The notes: generated by a model not told the origin, from the letters alone. Shown: positions 1 through 11,399, numbered from the stretch's first letter. The stretch is DNA of 40,705 bases from DASRSS01 sp035656335 (GCA_035656335.1 DASRSS010000165.1:1-40705), one strand, 5' to 3'. Translations and numbers: made by a program.

Positions 1-435
1 GACCCGCCGCGAGTTGGCGTTGCCGACGGTCGTGATCGACACGATCTCGTCCAGGCCGAGCTCGCCGAACGCGAAGTCGACGACCGCGCGGGCGCCCTCG
101 GGCGCGTAGCCGTGTCCCCAGGCCGCGCGCGCCAGCCTCCAGCCGATCTCGATCGCCGGCGTGAAGTGCGCCTCGAACGTCTGCTCGGCCAGCCCGACGA
201 AACCGATGAACTCCGGCCCGCCGAGCACCTCGACGGCCCAGAGTCCCCAGCCGTTCTCGGCCAGCCTGGCGCGGATGCGCCCGGCGAACTGATCGCTCTG
301 CTCCCGGCTGAGGGTGCCGCGAAAGTGGCGCATCACCTCGGGGTCGGCGTTCAGCGCGGCGAACGGTTCCAGGTCGGCATCGCGCCAGTCGCGCAGCAAC
401 AGCCGCGCGGTGCGCAGCTCGGGGACGGACGGCAC
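1..435 (-). CDS. GNAT-family N-acetyltransferase (RimJ/RimL type), 3' end cut by window edge
   Basis: The first 145 residues are visible and the C-terminus runs off the window. The protein starts MPSVPELRTARLLLRDW, the usual opening of RimJ/RimL-type acetyltransferases. The stretch IGWRLARAAWGHGYAPEG (about residues 97-114) is the acetyl-CoA pyrophosphate-binding loop (R/Q-x-x-G-x-G/A type). FAFGELGLDEIVSITTVGNANSRRV is the following strand and helix, with the N-x-x-S signature of the family. The GTG start lies 6 nt beyond the uvrA stop codon on the same strand, so the gene is probably cotranscribed with uvrA. The family transfers an acetyl group from acetyl-CoA to an N-terminal or other amine. 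The substrate cannot be told from the sequence. Confidence 0.85.
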   Translation of the reverse strand, partial: MPSVPELRTARLLLRDWRDADLEPFAALNADPEVMRHFRGTLSREQSDQFAGRIRARLAENGWGLWAVEVLGGPEFIGFVGLAEQTFEAHFTPAIEIGWRLARAAWGHGYAPEGARAVVDFAFGELGLDEIVSITTVGNANSRRV

Positions 436-441
436 CGTCAG

Positions 442-3426
<2,985 letters not shown>

Positions 3427-3554
3427 AAGGGGTCTTTCCGGTAGCCGGGTGTGCTTTGGCGGTCTACAGGGCACAACACCGGCCGGTGCCGGGGCAGTCC
3501 CGTCACGAGGGTAATGACCGCCACCGACAGCGGCGTGCGGGGCAGGATTGGGGC

Positions 3555-4017
<463 letters not shown>

Positions 4018-4019
<2 letters not shown>

Positions 4020-4065
4020 TCTTGATGCCCGGGCGTACCTGCGGCGGCGTGTAGCCATCAAGATC
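4018..4065. terminator. Inverted repeat between convergent PPOX and ung genes, likely bidirectional terminator
   Basis: The 10-bp arms GATCTTGATG (4018-4027) and CATCAAGATC (4056-4065) are perfectly complementary around a 28-nt GC-rich loop. The left arm overlaps the PPOX stop codon and the right arm ends 9 bp before the ung stop. The position between two converging 3' ends supports a terminator role. No U-tract follows, which is usual in high-GC actinomycetes. Confidence 0.5.
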
Positions 4066-4074
4066 GCGGAGGGA

Positions 4075-4767
4075 TCAGTCCAGGTTCCAGTCGACGGGCG
4101 CGCCGCCCTGGGCGACGAGCAGCTCGTTGGCCCGGCTGAACACCTTCGACCCGAAGAAGCCCCGGTCGGCCGACATCGGGCTCGGGTGCGCGCAGGCGAC
4201 GCACGGGACGGTCCCGAGCATCGGCTGCAGGGTCTGCGCGTCCCGTCCCCACAGGATCGCGACCAGGGGGGCGCCGCGCGCGACGAGCGCCCGGATCGCC
4301 TGCTCCGTCACGGCCTCCCAGCCCTTGCCGCGGTGCGAGCCCGAGGCGCCCGGACGGACGGTCAGCACCCTGTTGAGCAGCAGGATCCCCTGCCGCGACC
4401 ACGCCGACAGGTCACCGTGCTCGGGCGTCCGGATGCCCAGGTCGCTGCGCAGCTCGCGGTAGATGTTCTGCAGGCTGCGCGGGATCGGCCGCACGTGCCG
4501 CTCGACCGCGAACGACAGCCCGATGGGGTGACCCGGGGTCGGGTACGGGTCCTGCCCGACGATCAGCACGCGGACGTCCGCGAACGGCTGGGTGAACGCG
4601 CGCAGCACGTTCGGCCCGGCCGGCAGGTACGGGCGGCCGGCCGCGATCTCGGCGCGCAGGAACTCGCCCATCGCGGCCACCTGGCCGGCGACCGGGGCCA
4701 GCGCCGCCGCCCAGCCGGGCTCGACGAGCTCGGCGAGCGGACGCGCCGTGGTCTGGCCGCTGCTCAC
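4075..4767 (-). CDS. ung: Uracil-DNA glycosylase, family 1
   Basis: This 230-aa enzyme removes uracil from DNA as the first step of base-excision repair. The water-activating motif GQDPYPTPGHPIGLSF is at residues 71-86, with catalytic Asp73. LLLNRVLTVR (about 129-138) is the uracil-recognition strand, and HPSPMSADRGFFGSKVF (194-210) is the His-containing DNA-intercalating loop. Length and motif order match bacterial family-1 Ung. The GTG start overlaps the stop of the upstream S9 peptidase gene by 4 nt (GTGA), which indicates translational coupling and fixes this start over longer in-frame readings. Confidence 0.97.
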   Translation of the reverse strand: MSSGQTTARPLAELVEPGWAAALAPVAGQVAAMGEFLRAEIAAGRPYLPAGPNVLRAFTQPFADVRVLIVGQDPYPTPGHPIGLSFAVERHVRPIPRSLQNIYRELRSDLGIRTPEHGDLSAWSRQGILLLNRVLTVRPGASGSHRGKGWEAVTEQAIRALVARGAPLVAILWGRDAQTLQPMLGTVPCVACAHPSPMSADRGFFGSKVFSRANELLVAQGGAPVDWNLD

Positions 4768-6752
4768 GGCCGCCAGAGTTCCAGGCGCGGGATGTCCGCG
4801 GGCTCGAAGCCGAACACCTGGCCGTAAAACGACAGTTCGGCCTCGCGCGAGTCGATGATCGTCTCGGCCTTGCGGAAGCCGTGCGACTCGCCCTCGTAGG
4901 CGCGGTACGCGTGCGGCAGGCCCTTGGCCACCAGCGCGTCGCGGAACCGCTCGGCCTGCGACGGCGGCACGATCGGGTCGTCCAGGCCCTGCAGCAGCAG
5001 GACCGGGCAGGACAGCCCGTCCACGTTGTTGACCGGCGCACGCCGCTCGTACAGCTCGCGCGCCTCGGGCAGCGGCCCGATCAGGCCGTCCAGGTAGCGG
5101 GACTCGAAGTCGTGCGTCTCGGCCGCGAACTGGATCAGCTCGGCGACGCCGAAGTACGACACGCCGCATGCAAAGCTTCCCCCGCCGGCTACGCCTTCAT
5201 TGGCGGGGGGACCCCCATTGGTCGTGGTGAGCGCGGCCAGCACCGTCCACCCGCCTGCCGAGCCGCCCTCGATGGCCAGCCGGTCCGGGTCGGCGAGGCC
5301 ACGCTCGGCCAGGCCGCGGACGGCGGCGGCGGTGTCCTGGACGTCGACTACGCCCCACTGGCCCTTGAGCCGCTCGCGGTACGCGCGGCCGTAGCCGGTC
5401 GAGCCGCCGTAGTTGACGTCGACGACGCCGATCCCGCGGCTGGTGAAGAACGCGGTGACGAGCGACAGCGCCGGCCCCACATGCGCGGTCGGGCCGCCGT
5501 GGACGAACGCGACGTACGGCGGCAGCTCACCCTCCGGCGCGGCGAAGTCGGCGTTGTGCGGCTGGTAGACGACCGCGTGCACGTCCCCGGACGGGCCGGG
5601 GAACGTCATCAGCTCGGCGGCCGGCAGATACCCGGCGTCCGGGACGGCGTCGACGGACAGCCGGACGTCGGTCAGCGCGCCGGACGCGAGATCAGCCTCG
5701 CGCAGCCCGGCCGGGGCGGACGCGCTGCCCACCACGAGCAGCGCCCGGCCGTCGCGAAGCGGCCCGAGGCCGGTGCGGCCCAGCGCGCCGATGCCGAGGT
5801 CGAGATCGGTCAGCGTGCCGGTCGTGACGTCCAGGATCGCGAGCGTGTCGGTACCGACCGTGCGGACGGTCAGCAGCTTCCGGTCCGGCAGCACCCGGTA
5901 CCAGGCGCTGCCGAGCTGCCACAGCGGGCCGCCGAAATCCGCGGCCATCGGGCAGAGTGCGTCCAGCTCCTCGTGTTCCGCGTCGACGCGGTAGAGGTTC
6001 CAGAAGCCTGTGCGGTCGCTGATCACGAACAGGTGGCCGTCGCCGTCCCATTCCGGCTGCAGAACGGACTCGTCCTTCTCCCCCGCCAGCACCCGCCACG
6101 CGCCGGCCCGTCCGTCCGCGTCCAGCTCTGCGACGCGCAGCTCGGTGCCGTCCCAGGGCATGTTCGGGTGCTCCCAGGCGATCCAGGCCAGCCGCCGGCC
6201 GTCCGGCGAGACGCGCGGGTAGGCGAGGAAGTGCGAGCCCGCGACCAGCGAGCGGATCGCGGTGTCGTCCGCGGCCGCGCTGCTGTCGATCGGGACGGCC
6301 GCAATGTCACGGGAGATGCCGTCGCCGTCGTGGCGCTCGCGGACGCACAGCACCTCGTCGCCCCGCAGCTGCAGCTCCGCGTACCGCCAGGCGCACGGCT
6401 GCGGCGGCGCCGGTGTGATCGCGACCGGTTCGTCACTTCCCGGGTCGAGCCGGTACAGCCGCTGGTCGGTGAACTCGGCGAAGATCAGCGTCCCGTCCGC
6501 GGTCGCCGTCCAGGCACCGCCGCCGTACTCGTGCACGCGGGTGCGGGCGTTCCACGGCGCGGGCAGCACGTCGACCGGTTGCCCGCCGTCCATCCGGCGG
6601 ATCGCGTAGCGGCCCTTCTCGGACGGACGCAGCTCGGACCACCAGATCTGTTCCCCGACGTAGGTGCCGCCCTCGACCGGGTGACCGCTGGTGACCAGGT
6701 CGGCGGCGCTGATCGGCGAGCGCCAGGAGCCGTACGGCGCGACGGTGGGCAT
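4764..6752 (-). CDS. S9-family prolyl oligopeptidase-like serine peptidase
   Basis: This is a 662-aa protein with an N-terminal beta-propeller-like region (about 1-390) and a C-terminal alpha/beta-hydrolase domain. The nucleophile elbow GGSAGGW places the catalytic Ser at 498. The acid is in GLDDPIVPP (about 591-592) and the His is in GESHGFRK (624). There is no signal peptide, so it is probably a cytoplasmic oligopeptidase or acylaminoacyl-peptidase. GGAAGGA lies 6 nt before the ATG, a good ribosome-binding site. The stop overlaps the ung start. One oddity is a Gly/Pro/Asn-rich stretch at residues 512-526, just after the nucleophile. It is encoded by a GC palindrome and looks like an in-frame insertion (see the repeat at 5179-5216). 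Confidence 0.9.
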   Translation of the reverse strand: MPTVAPYGSWRSPISAADLVTSGHPVEGGTYVGEQIWWSELRPSEKGRYAIRRMDGGQPVDVLPAPWNARTRVHEYGGGAWTATADGTLIFAEFTDQRLYRLDPGSDEPVAITPAPPQPCAWRYAELQLRGDEVLCVRERHDGDGISRDIAAVPIDSSAAADDTAIRSLVAGSHFLAYPRVSPDGRRLAWIAWEHPNMPWDGTELRVAELDADGRAGAWRVLAGEKDESVLQPEWDGDGHLFVISDRTGFWNLYRVDAEHEELDALCPMAADFGGPLWQLGSAWYRVLPDRKLLTVRTVGTDTLAILDVTTGTLTDLDLGIGALGRTGLGPLRDGRALLVVGSASAPAGLREADLASGALTDVRLSVDAVPDAGYLPAAELMTFPGPSGDVHAVVYQPHNADFAAPEGELPPYVAFVHGGPTAHVGPALSLVTAFFTSRGIGVVDVNYGGSTGYGRAYRERLKGQWGVVDVQDTAAAVRGLAERGLADPDRLAIEGGSAGGWTVLAALTTTNGGPPANEGVAGGGSFACGVSYFGVAELIQFAAETHDFESRYLDGLIGPLPEARELYERRAPVNNVDGLSCPVLLLQGLDDPIVPPSQAERFRDALVAKGLPHAYRAYEGESHGFRKAETIIDSREAELSFYGQVFGFEPADIPRLELWRP
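5179..5216. repeat. GC-palindromic insert inside the S9 peptidase gene
   Basis: CCCCCGCC (5179-5186) is complementary to GGCGGGGG (5202-5209), and the G-run is also complementary to the following ACCCCC (5211-5216), so two alternative hairpins are possible. CATTGG occurs on both sides of the G/C core (5199-5204 and 5216-5221). A near-identical GGCGGGGG-ACCCCC core occurs in reverse orientation at 6805-6818. The segment is read in frame as part of the peptidase. Confidence 0.6.
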
Positions 6753-6788
6753 GTGGCGTCCTTCCTATACGGAGCTGCGGATCTGCGC

Positions 6789-6839
6789 GGGACCGGTCAG
6801 CAACGGGGGTCCCCCGCCGTCAGGGTGGGACCGGTCAGC
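6789..6839. repeat. 13-bp direct repeat flanking a second GC palindrome
   Basis: GGGACCGGTCAGC occurs at 6789-6801 and again at 6827-6839. Between the copies is a 25-bp segment holding GGGGGTCCCCCGCC, which is the reverse complement of the core found at 5202-5216. The right copy includes the proS stop codon (6835-6837). The arrangement resembles a small insertion with duplicated flanks in the 82-bp proS/S9 peptidase spacer. No transposase is associated. Confidence 0.6.
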
Positions 6840-8580
6840 GGCAGGCGGCGGCGACCGCGTCCACGGCGTCGGCGACCGGGACGTCCTGGCGCTCGTCGGT
6901 GCGCCGGTCGCGCAGCTCGATCACGCCGCCGGCCAGTCCCTTGCCGACGATCACGATCGTGGGCACGCCGAGCAGTTCCGCGTCCTTGAACTTCACGCCG
7001 GGAGAGACACCGCGGCGGTCGTCGTAGAGCACGCTGACGCCGGCGGCCTCCAGGCCCTCGGCGATGCGCCCGGCCTCGTCGAACACGGTGTCGTCCTTGC
7101 CGGTGGCGACCAGGTGGACGTCGGCGGGCGCGATTGCGCGCGGCCAGCACAGCCCCTTGTCGTCGTGGGTCTGTTCGGCCAACGCGGCGACGGCTCGGGT
7201 GACGCCGATGCCGTACGAGCCCATGGTGACCGTGACCGGCTTACCGTCCGGCCCGAGCGCGGTGAGGTCGAACGCCTTCGCGTACTTCTGGCCGAGCTGG
7301 AAGACGTGCCCGAGTTCGATGCCGCGCGCGATCTTCAGCGGCGAGCCGCACCGGGCGCAGCGGTCGCCGTCGCGGATCTCGACCGCGCCGATTTCGCCGT
7401 CCGGCGTGAAGTCGCGGCCACGCACCACGTTCGACGCGTGCTTGCCCTCGGCGTTCGCGCCGGTGATCCACGCGCTGCCCTCGACAACCAGCGGGTCGAC
7501 CAGGTAGCGCACCTTCCAGTCGGCCAGCTGCTGCGGGCCGATGTAGCCCTTGACCAGCTGCGGCACCTTGGCCAGGTCCTCCGGCCCGGCCTGCTCGACC
7601 TCGACGGGTTCGAGCTGGCCGCCGACCCGCTTGAGGTCGACCTCGCGGTCACCGGGCACGCCGACGATCAGCAGCTGCCAGTCCTTCTCGCCCGGTGCCT
7701 TCGTCCGGAGCACGACGTTCTTCAGCGTGTCGGCGGCGGTGAACTCGCGACCGAGGCCGAGCCCGTTGAAGCAGTCGACCAGCGTCTCGATCGTCGGGGT
7801 GTCCGGGGTGTCGTGGACCTGCGACTCGGGGTAATCGGTCGGGCTGTGGGCTTCCGGCGCGGCGATCTCGACGGCCTCGGTGTTGGCCGCGTAGTCGCAG
7901 TTGGTGCACTGGACGAAGGTGTCCTCGCCGGACGGCGTGGGCGCGAGGAACTCCTCGGACGCCGAGCCGCCCATCGCGCCGGAGACCGCGAAGACGATGC
8001 GGTAATCGAAGCCGAGCCGGGTGAAGATTCGCTCGTACGCGTCGCGGTGCGCCTGGTACGCCGCCTGCAGGCCGTCCTCGGACAGGTCGAACGAGTACGA
8101 GTCCTTCATGATGAACTCGCGGCCGCGCAGGATGCCCGCGCGCGGACGCGCCTCGTCCCGGTACTTGGTCTGGATCTGGTACAGCGCGAGCGGATAGTCC
8201 TTGTAGGACGAGTACTCGCCCTTGACCAGCAGGGTGAACAGCTCCTCGTGCGTGGGCGCGAGCAGGTAGTCGGCGTCCTTGCGGTCCTGCAGCCGGAACA
8301 GCGTGTCGCCGTAGTCGGCCCAGCGCCCGCTGACCTCGAAGATCTCGCGCGGGACGATGGCCGGGAAGTGCACCTCCTGCGCCCCGATGCCGTTCATCTC
8401 CTCGCGGACGATCGCCTCGACCTTGCCGAGCACGGCCAGGCCCAGGGGCAGCCAGGAGTAGATGCCGGGAGCGAGCCGGCGGACGTAGCCGGCGCGGACC
8501 AGCAGTTTGTGGCTGGGCACCTCGGCGTCGGCGGGGTCGTCGCGCAGCGTGCGCAGGAACAGGGTGGACATCTTCAGCAC
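6835..8580 (-). CDS. proS: Prolyl-tRNA synthetase (bacterial type with editing domain)
   Basis: This 581-aa class II aminoacyl-tRNA synthetase charges tRNA-Pro. The N-terminus STLFLRTLRDDPADAEVPSH and motif 2 (RDEARPRAGILRGREF) are typical of the bacterial form. The inserted Ala-Pro editing (INS) domain occupies roughly residues 220-400. Motif 3 is GSYGIGVTRAVAALAEQ, and the C-terminal anticodon-binding domain ends with VPTIVIVGKGLAGGVIELRDRRT. The GTG start (M-L-K-M-S) is chosen because TAACCT lies exactly 6 nt upstream, which suggests a leaderless transcript. An internal ATG three codons later is the alternative. The gene lies 82 bp upstream of the S9 peptidase and diverges from the mycothione reductase gene. 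Confidence 0.97.
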   Translation of the reverse strand: MLKMSTLFLRTLRDDPADAEVPSHKLLVRAGYVRRLAPGIYSWLPLGLAVLGKVEAIVREEMNGIGAQEVHFPAIVPREIFEVSGRWADYGDTLFRLQDRKDADYLLAPTHEELFTLLVKGEYSSYKDYPLALYQIQTKYRDEARPRAGILRGREFIMKDSYSFDLSEDGLQAAYQAHRDAYERIFTRLGFDYRIVFAVSGAMGGSASEEFLAPTPSGEDTFVQCTNCDYAANTEAVEIAAPEAHSPTDYPESQVHDTPDTPTIETLVDCFNGLGLGREFTAADTLKNVVLRTKAPGEKDWQLLIVGVPGDREVDLKRVGGQLEPVEVEQAGPEDLAKVPQLVKGYIGPQQLADWKVRYLVDPLVVEGSAWITGANAEGKHASNVVRGRDFTPDGEIGAVEIRDGDRCARCGSPLKIARGIELGHVFQLGQKYAKAFDLTALGPDGKPVTVTMGSYGIGVTRAVAALAEQTHDDKGLCWPRAIAPADVHLVATGKDDTVFDEAGRIAEGLEAAGVSVLYDDRRGVSPGVKFKDAELLGVPTIVIVGKGLAGGVIELRDRRTDERQDVPVADAVDAVAAACR

Positions 8581-8586
8581 GGGCCA

Positions 8587-8592
8587 AGGTTA
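8587..8592 (-). promoter_or_regulatory. -10 box of proS (leaderless arrangement)
   Basis: TAACCT on the minus strand, 6 nt before the GTG start. No clear -35 hexamer is present. An 18-bp palindrome occupies that region. Confidence 0.45.
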
Positions 8593-8600
8593 TCGGCCGC

Positions 8601-8634
8601 GTCCGAGCGCGTTCCGCGGAACGCGTCCTGTTGG
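8601..8634. repeat. Palindromic element upstream of proS, copy 1
   Basis: CGCGTTCCGCGGAACGCG (8608-8625) is a perfect 18-bp palindrome. A longer stretch, GTCCG...TCCGCGGAACGCG...CC..GTTGG, recurs at 25676-25706 upstream of a VOC gene, in the same orientation and also just upstream of a minus-strand -10 box. It could be a shared operator or an intergenic repeat. Confidence 0.5.
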
Positions 8635-8657
8635 GACTTCGCACGCGTTACACCGTC

Positions 8658-8705
8658 ATGATCATGGCTGGAACCCCCGGATCCGGGGCTTGCGGCCATG
8701 ATCAT
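8658..8705. repeat. Nested inverted repeat between proS and mycothione reductase
   Basis: The outer arms ATGATCATGGC (8658-8668) and GCCATGATCAT (8695-8705) are perfectly complementary. An inner perfect palindrome, CCCCGGATCCGGGG, sits at 8675-8688. It lies between divergent genes, so it is not a simple terminator. Its right arm falls about where the -35 region of the downstream promoter should be, so it may be an operator or a dispersed intergenic hairpin. Confidence 0.55.
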
Positions 8706-8720
8706 CAGGGGGACGGAAGG

Positions 8721-8726
8721 TACGGT
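8721..8726 (+). promoter_or_regulatory. -10 box of the mycothione reductase gene
   Basis: TACGGT lies 7 nt before the ATG at 8734. No Shine-Dalgarno sequence fits in the gap, which suggests a leaderless mRNA. Confidence 0.45.
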
Positions 8727-8733
8727 CGCGGGC

Positions 8734-10107
8734 ATGACGCACTCCGCTCACGTCGACCTCGCGGTCATCGGGTCGGGTTCGGGCAACTCGCTGGCGACGC
8801 CGGAGCTCGAAGGCTGGCAGATCGCGGTCATCGAGGAGGGGACGTTCGGCGGCACTTGCCTGAACGTCGGCTGCATCCCGACCAAGATGTTCGTCTACCC
8901 GGCCGGCATCGCCGACGCGGCGCGCGACGGGGCGCGCCTGGGCGTGGACGCGACAGTGGACAAGGTCCGCTGGCGCGACATCCGGGACCGGATCTTCGGG
9001 CGCATCGACGCGATCTCGGCCGGCGGGCGCGAGTACCGGGCGCACGGGGCGCCCAACACGTCCCTGTACGAGGCGCATGCCGAGTTCCGGGACGCGCACA
9101 CGCTCGCGCTCTCGACCGGCGACGAGATCACCGCCGACCACATCGTCATCGCCGCCGGGTCGCGTCCGGTGATCCCGGACGTCGTCGCGCACAGCGGCGT
9201 GCCGTTCCACACGTCGGACACGGTGATGCGCCTGGACGATCTCCCCGAGCGCGTCGCGATCCTCGGCGGCGGCTACATCGCGGCCGAATTCGCGCACGTC
9301 TTCTCCGCCTTCGGTGCGCACGTCACGGTAATTGCGCGCGGTGCCCCGCTGCTGCGGCATCTCGATCACGAGGTCGCCGAGCTGTTCACCGAGCAGGTGG
9401 CCGACCGCTGGGACCTGCGGCTGAGCAACGTGGTCACCGCCGTCTCGGGCGACGCGAACGGTGTCCGCCTCGAGCTCGGGGACGGCTCGGTCGTCGAGGC
9501 CGACCTGCTGCTCGTCGCGGCCGGACGCGTCCCCAACTCCGACCGGCTGAACCTCGCCGCGGCCGGAGTGGACGTCCACCCGGACGGGCGGATCGTCGTC
9601 GACGCCCACCAGCGCACGTCCGTTCCGCACATCTGGGCGCTGGGAGACGTGAGCTCCGAACATCAGCTCAAGCACGTCGCCAACCACGAGCTGCGGGTGG
9701 TCGCGCACAACCTCGCGCACCCGGACGACCTGGTCGAGTCCGATCACCGGTTCGTGCCGTCGGCCGTGTTCACGCATCCGCAGCTGGCCGGCGTCGGCAT
9801 GACCGAGGAACTGGCTCGTGCCGCGGGACGCCGCTACGTGACCGCGGTGCAGGGGTACGGCAGCACCGCGTACGGCTGGGCGATGGAGGACACGCACAGC
9901 GTCTGCAAGCTGATCGCCGATCCGGAAACCGGGCAGCTGCTCGGCGCGCACCTGATGGGCGAGGACGCCTCCATCTTGATCCAGCCGCTGATCCAGGCGA
10001 TGAGCTTCGGCCTGGGAGTGCGCGAGATGGCCAGGGGCCAGTACTGGATCCATCCCGCGCTGACCGAGGTCGTCGAGAACGCCCTGCTCGCCCTGGAGAT
10101 CGACTGA
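8734..10107 (+). CDS. mtr: Mycothione reductase
   Basis: This 457-aa flavoprotein disulfide reductase keeps mycothiol reduced using NADPH. The FAD-binding opening VIGSGSGNS is typical of mycothione reductase. The redox-active pair is in GGTCLNVGCIPTKMFV (Cys42 and Cys47). The NAD(P)-binding loop ILGGGYIAAEFAHVF is followed by an Arg, consistent with NADPH. The FAD motif is HIWALGDVSSEHQLKHVANHE. The C-terminal catalytic His-Glu pair is in YWIHPALTEVVENALL (His440, Glu445). Among pyridine-nucleotide disulfide reductases, the GSGNS loop and short N-terminus favour mycothione reductase over lipoamide dehydrogenase or mercuric reductase. The DUF4032 gene begins 25 bp downstream. Confidence 0.93.
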   Translation: MTHSAHVDLAVIGSGSGNSLATPELEGWQIAVIEEGTFGGTCLNVGCIPTKMFVYPAGIADAARDGARLGVDATVDKVRWRDIRDRIFGRIDAISAGGREYRAHGAPNTSLYEAHAEFRDAHTLALSTGDEITADHIVIAAGSRPVIPDVVAHSGVPFHTSDTVMRLDDLPERVAILGGGYIAAEFAHVFSAFGAHVTVIARGAPLLRHLDHEVAELFTEQVADRWDLRLSNVVTAVSGDANGVRLELGDGSVVEADLLLVAAGRVPNSDRLNLAAAGVDVHPDGRIVVDAHQRTSVPHIWALGDVSSEHQLKHVANHELRVVAHNLAHPDDLVESDHRFVPSAVFTHPQLAGVGMTEELARAAGRRYVTAVQGYGSTAYGWAMEDTHSVCKLIADPETGQLLGAHLMGEDASILIQPLIQAMSFGLGVREMARGQYWIHPALTEVVENALLALEID

Positions 10108-10119
10108 GGCCGGCTGCCA

Positions 10120-10125
10120 TACGCT
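10120..10125 (+). promoter_or_regulatory. -10 box of the DUF4032 gene
   Basis: TACGCT lies 7 nt before the GTG at 10133, within the 25-bp gap after the mycothione reductase gene. Confidence 0.4.
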
Positions 10126-10132
10126 CTGCGGC

Positions 10133-11389
10133 GTGAGCAGCTATCGCCTCACCACGCTCGGCGCGGACACCGAGCTGTTCGCGCTGCCGTTCGAACTGCC
10201 CCTGCTGGACTGGCCCGATCACCTCATCGTGCACGTCCCGCGCGGCATCTCGCGCCACGTGGTCCGGTTCATCGACCTGGCCGGCGAGGTTTACGCGGTC
10301 AAGGAGGCGAACGACCGCTTCGTGCTGCGCGAGCACAACCTGCTGCAGGCGCTCGCGCACCGGTCCGTCCCGGTGGTGGACGCGTACGGCACGGTCGTCG
10401 AGCGCACTGCCGACGACGGCACCGAGCTGCCCGGCCTGCTGATCACGCGGCACCTGCCGTTCTCGCAGCCGTACCGCGCGCTGTTCACCGGACGGACGCT
10501 GCCCGAGCTGCGCACCCGGTTGCTCGATGCGCTCGCCGGCCTGTTCGTGCGGCTGCACCTAGCCGGCTTCTACTGGGGCGACTGCTCGCTGTCGAACAGC
10601 CTGTTCCGCCGCGACGCCGGCGCGCTCGCCGCGTACCTGGTGGACGCCGAGACCGGCGAGCTGCACCCGACGCTCACGGACGGCCAGCGTTCCTACGATC
10701 TGCAGATCGCGACCGAGAACATCGCCGGCGAGCTGTTCGATCTGCAGGCTGCGCGGCTGCTGGATCCGTCCATCGATCCGGTCGAGACGGCGCAGGAGCT
10801 GACGCCGCGGTACATGTCGTTGTGGGACGAGCTCACCCGCGACGAGGTCGTGGCCCGCGACGAGAGCTACCGGATCAACGCGCGCGTGAAGCGGCTCAAC
10901 AGCCTCGGCTTCGACGTCTCGCAGATCGAGCTGCGCACCGAGCAGGACGGGCGCCGGCTGCGCTTCGACGCCCACGTGGTCGAGCCCGGGCACCACCAGC
11001 GCCGCGTCGCCGCACTCACCGGTCTGCACGTGCAGGAGAACCAGGCGCGCACCCTGCTGGCCGACCTGGCCCGGTTCCGCGCGAAGTGGGCCGAGGGCGT
11101 CGGGCATGACGTGCCCGAGGACGTCGCCGCGCACCGCTGGCTGACCGAGAAGTTCCACGGCACGCTCGACCTGATCCCGCCGGAACTGCGGCACAAGCTG
11201 CCGGACGCCGAGTTGTTCTACGAGATCGCCGAGCACCGCTGGTTCCTGTCCGAGGCGCAGGGCCAGGACGTGGGACGGTCGGCGGCCGTCGATTCGTACG
11301 TCGCGAACGTGCTGCGCTTCCTGCCGGACGCGAAGGTCGACCTGTCGCAGGGCCCGCCGACCGAGGAGTTCGCGCCGATCTTCGACTAG
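10133..11389 (+). CDS. DUF4032 protein with kinase-like (lipopolysaccharide-kinase type) fold
   Basis: This is a 418-aa actinobacterial protein of unknown physiological role. The N-terminal half carries protein-kinase-like hallmarks. VYAVKEAN places the ATP-binding Lys at 57, REH the helix-C Glu at 67, and GFYWGDCSLSNSLF the catalytic loop with Asp150 and Asn155. LVDAETGE supplies a DFG-like metal Asp at 171. The C-terminal half (about 200-418) matches the DUF4032 portion, with RINARVKRLNSLGFDVSQIEL and HRWFLSE. There is no signal peptide or membrane segment. The catalytic residues are intact, so phosphotransfer is plausible, but the substrate is unknown. The gene may be read with the hydrolase gene 10 bp downstream, although each also has its own -10-like box. 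Confidence 0.85.
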   Translation: MSSYRLTTLGADTELFALPFELPLLDWPDHLIVHVPRGISRHVVRFIDLAGEVYAVKEANDRFVLREHNLLQALAHRSVPVVDAYGTVVERTADDGTELPGLLITRHLPFSQPYRALFTGRTLPELRTRLLDALAGLFVRLHLAGFYWGDCSLSNSLFRRDAGALAAYLVDAETGELHPTLTDGQRSYDLQIATENIAGELFDLQAARLLDPSIDPVETAQELTPRYMSLWDELTRDEVVARDESYRINARVKRLNSLGFDVSQIELRTEQDGRRLRFDAHVVEPGHHQRRVAALTGLHVQENQARTLLADLARFRAKWAEGVGHDVPEDVAAHRWLTEKFHGTLDLIPPELRHKLPDAELFYEIAEHRWFLSEAQGQDVGRSAAVDSYVANVLRFLPDAKVDLSQGPPTEEFAPIFD

Positions 11390-11392
11390 GTT
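11387..11392 (+). promoter_or_regulatory. -10 box of the MBL-fold hydrolase gene
   Basis: TAGGTT lies 7 nt before the ATG at 11400. It overlaps the stop codon of the preceding gene (11387-11389), so this stop codon would double as part of a promoter. Confidence 0.4.
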
Positions 11393-11399
11393 CGCTGCT

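Noticed and set aside
3427..3474. Upstream start for uvrA adding 16 residues
   Set aside because: The extension has no family match. The GTG at 3426 has a suitable ribosome-binding site and the expected N-terminus.
3427..3554. LexA/SOS box between uvrA and the PPOX gene, and upstream of uvrB
   Set aside because: I looked for TCGAAC-N4-GTTCGA-like palindromes and found none at either promoter.
8608..8625. ECF-sigma-type GGAAC -35 element within the palindrome upstream of proS
   Set aside because: No matching -10 motif lies at the required spacing, and GGAAC is simply half of the palindrome.
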